Of a stretch of 6,050 bases of DNA, positions 5,453 to 6,050 are shown piece after piece. Below the pieces are notes generated by a model. That model ran no database searches and had not been told where the DNA came from. It saw only the letters and a list, made by a program, of their open reading frames with translations. Position 1 is the first letter of the stretch, and each line of letters begins with the position of its first letter. The translations under genes were made by a program, and so were the position numbers. Origin of the DNA: Gemmatimonadaceae bacterium (GTDB lineage: Bacteria; Gemmatimonadota; Gemmatimonadetes; Gemmatimonadales; Gemmatimonadaceae). The DNA lies in the NCBI GenBank assembly GCA_025936015.1, contig JAICUE010000170.1:1-6050 (forward strand). Direction: 5' to 3'.

Positions 5453-6050
5453 TCAGTACTTCGGCACCTTGGGGTCCACTTCGTCGCTCCAGCGGGTGAT
5501 TCCGCCGGCGAGGTTGAGCACGCGGGCGAAACCCGCCGCCTGGAGCTGCCGCACGGCCTTGGCGCTCCGTCCTCCCATCTTGCAATGCACCACGATCTCG
5601 CGCGCCGGGTCGAGCGTCGCGATCGCCTCGCCGACCGTGCCTAACGGTATGAGCCGGGCGCCGGGGATGCGGGCGATCGACCACTCGTGGGGCTCGCGGA
5701 CGTCGATCAGGTCGAAGTCGTCGCCGCGCGCGAGCTTGGCGGCGAGCTCGGTCGGCGTGAGCTCGGGCAGCTCGTCCTTGTTCGCCGCCGGCGCGCTACC
5801 CACCCCGCAGAACTGGTCGTAGTCGATCAACTCGGTGATCTCGTGCGTGCCACACGCCGGGCACGTCGGATCCTTCCGCAGCTTGAGTGTCCGGAACTGC
5901 ATCGTCAGCGTGTCGATGGTGAGCAGCCGGCCGATGAGCGGCTCGCCGACTCCGAGCAGCAGCTTGATCGTCTCCGTCGCCTGGATCGTCCCGACGAGGC
6001 CGGGGAGCACGCCGAGGACGCCGCCCTCGGCGCAGCTGGGGACGAGCCCC
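5453..6050 (-). CDS. moeB: MoeB/ThiF-type E1-like adenylyltransferase fused to a C-terminal rhodanese domain (N-terminus off the window)
   Basis: The frame is open from the right edge to TGA at 5453-5455, giving 198 visible residues. The first visible stretch, GLVPSCAEGGVLGVLPG, followed by GTIQATETIKLLLG, is the characteristic late part of MoeB/ThiF E1-like enzymes. These adenylate the C-terminal Gly-Gly of ubiquitin-like sulfur carriers (MoaD, ThiS, CysO). CPAC (Cys63 and Cys66 of the visible part) is one half of the structural zinc site; the other CxxC and the ATP-binding half lie off the edge. After a linker, a rhodanese domain spans about 93-198, with the FDLIDVREPHEW signature and the active loop HCKMGGRS. 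Its catalytic Cys codon is 5582-5584. The rhodanese part would supply persulfide sulfur, as in MOCS3/MoeZ-type proteins. It is the first visible gene on the minus strand and may be cotranscribed with thrC across element 2. Its only in-frame TTA codon is in GTTAGGC (5639-5645). The symbol could equally be moeZ; which carrier it serves is unknown. Confidence 0.92.
   Translation of the reverse strand, partial: GLVPSCAEGGVLGVLPGLVGTIQATETIKLLLGVGEPLIGRLLTIDTLTMQFRTLKLRKDPTCPACGTHEITELIDYDQFCGVGSAPAANKDELPELTPTELAAKLARGDDFDLIDVREPHEWSIARIPGARLIPLGTVGEAIATLDPAREIVVHCKMGGRSAKAVRQLQAAGFARVLNLAGGITRWSDEVDPKVPKY

Noticed and set aside
5167..5684. Open frames on both strands across element 2 (plus 5167-5499, minus 5211-5684)
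   Set aside because: They are built from the hexamer arrays and inverted-repeat arms, and the minus one overlaps the rhodanese coding region in another frame.

Overview
The window is high-G+C bacterial DNA (roughly two thirds G+C by eye). It holds three complete genes, two genes cut by the window edges, and two unusual inverted-repeat elements between genes. Codon choice, the CACGGAGG-type intergenic repeats and the recurring GTTAGGC word resemble what I remember from Gemmatimonadota or similar soil phyla. That placement is an impression, not a demonstration, and no 16S or other marker gene is present.

Layout. Positions 1-569 (+) carry the C-terminal 188 codons of a gene whose start lies off the left edge. 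It looks like the tail of a class I SAM-dependent methyltransferase. The gap 570-832 lies between convergent genes and holds a 138-bp near-palindromic element (arms 641-666 and 753-778). All other genes run on the minus strand. In transcription order they are: a MoeB-type adenylyltransferase fused to a rhodanese domain (6050 to 5453, N-terminus missing); a 298-bp gap filled by a second, larger composite inverted repeat (5179-5444) flanked by GCAACT-type hexamer arrays; a zinc-ribbon threonine synthase (5154-3853); a 199-bp gap with two small hairpins; a heme-oxygenase-like diiron (HDO) family protein (3653-2769); and, 4 bp after its stop codon, a soluble PAS-PAS-HisKA-HATPase-REC hybrid histidine kinase (2764-833).

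How the genes may work together. The HDO-like protein and the hybrid kinase are almost certainly cotranscribed and probably translationally coupled, which suggests a link between a small oxidative enzyme and cytoplasmic signalling. Threonine synthase next to a MoeB-rhodanese protein recalls clusters in which PLP enzymes, ubiquitin-like sulfur carriers (ThiS/MoaD/CysO) and their E1-like activators occur together. No sulfur-carrier gene is visible here, so this link is only inferred.

The most notable non-gene signals are the two related inverted-repeat elements and a strand-oriented 7-mer, GTTAGGC. The 7-mer occurs five times, always on the coding strand, and it contains every in-frame TTA codon I could find in the four minus-strand genes. 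I see no tRNA, rRNA, CRISPR array, transposase or integrase.
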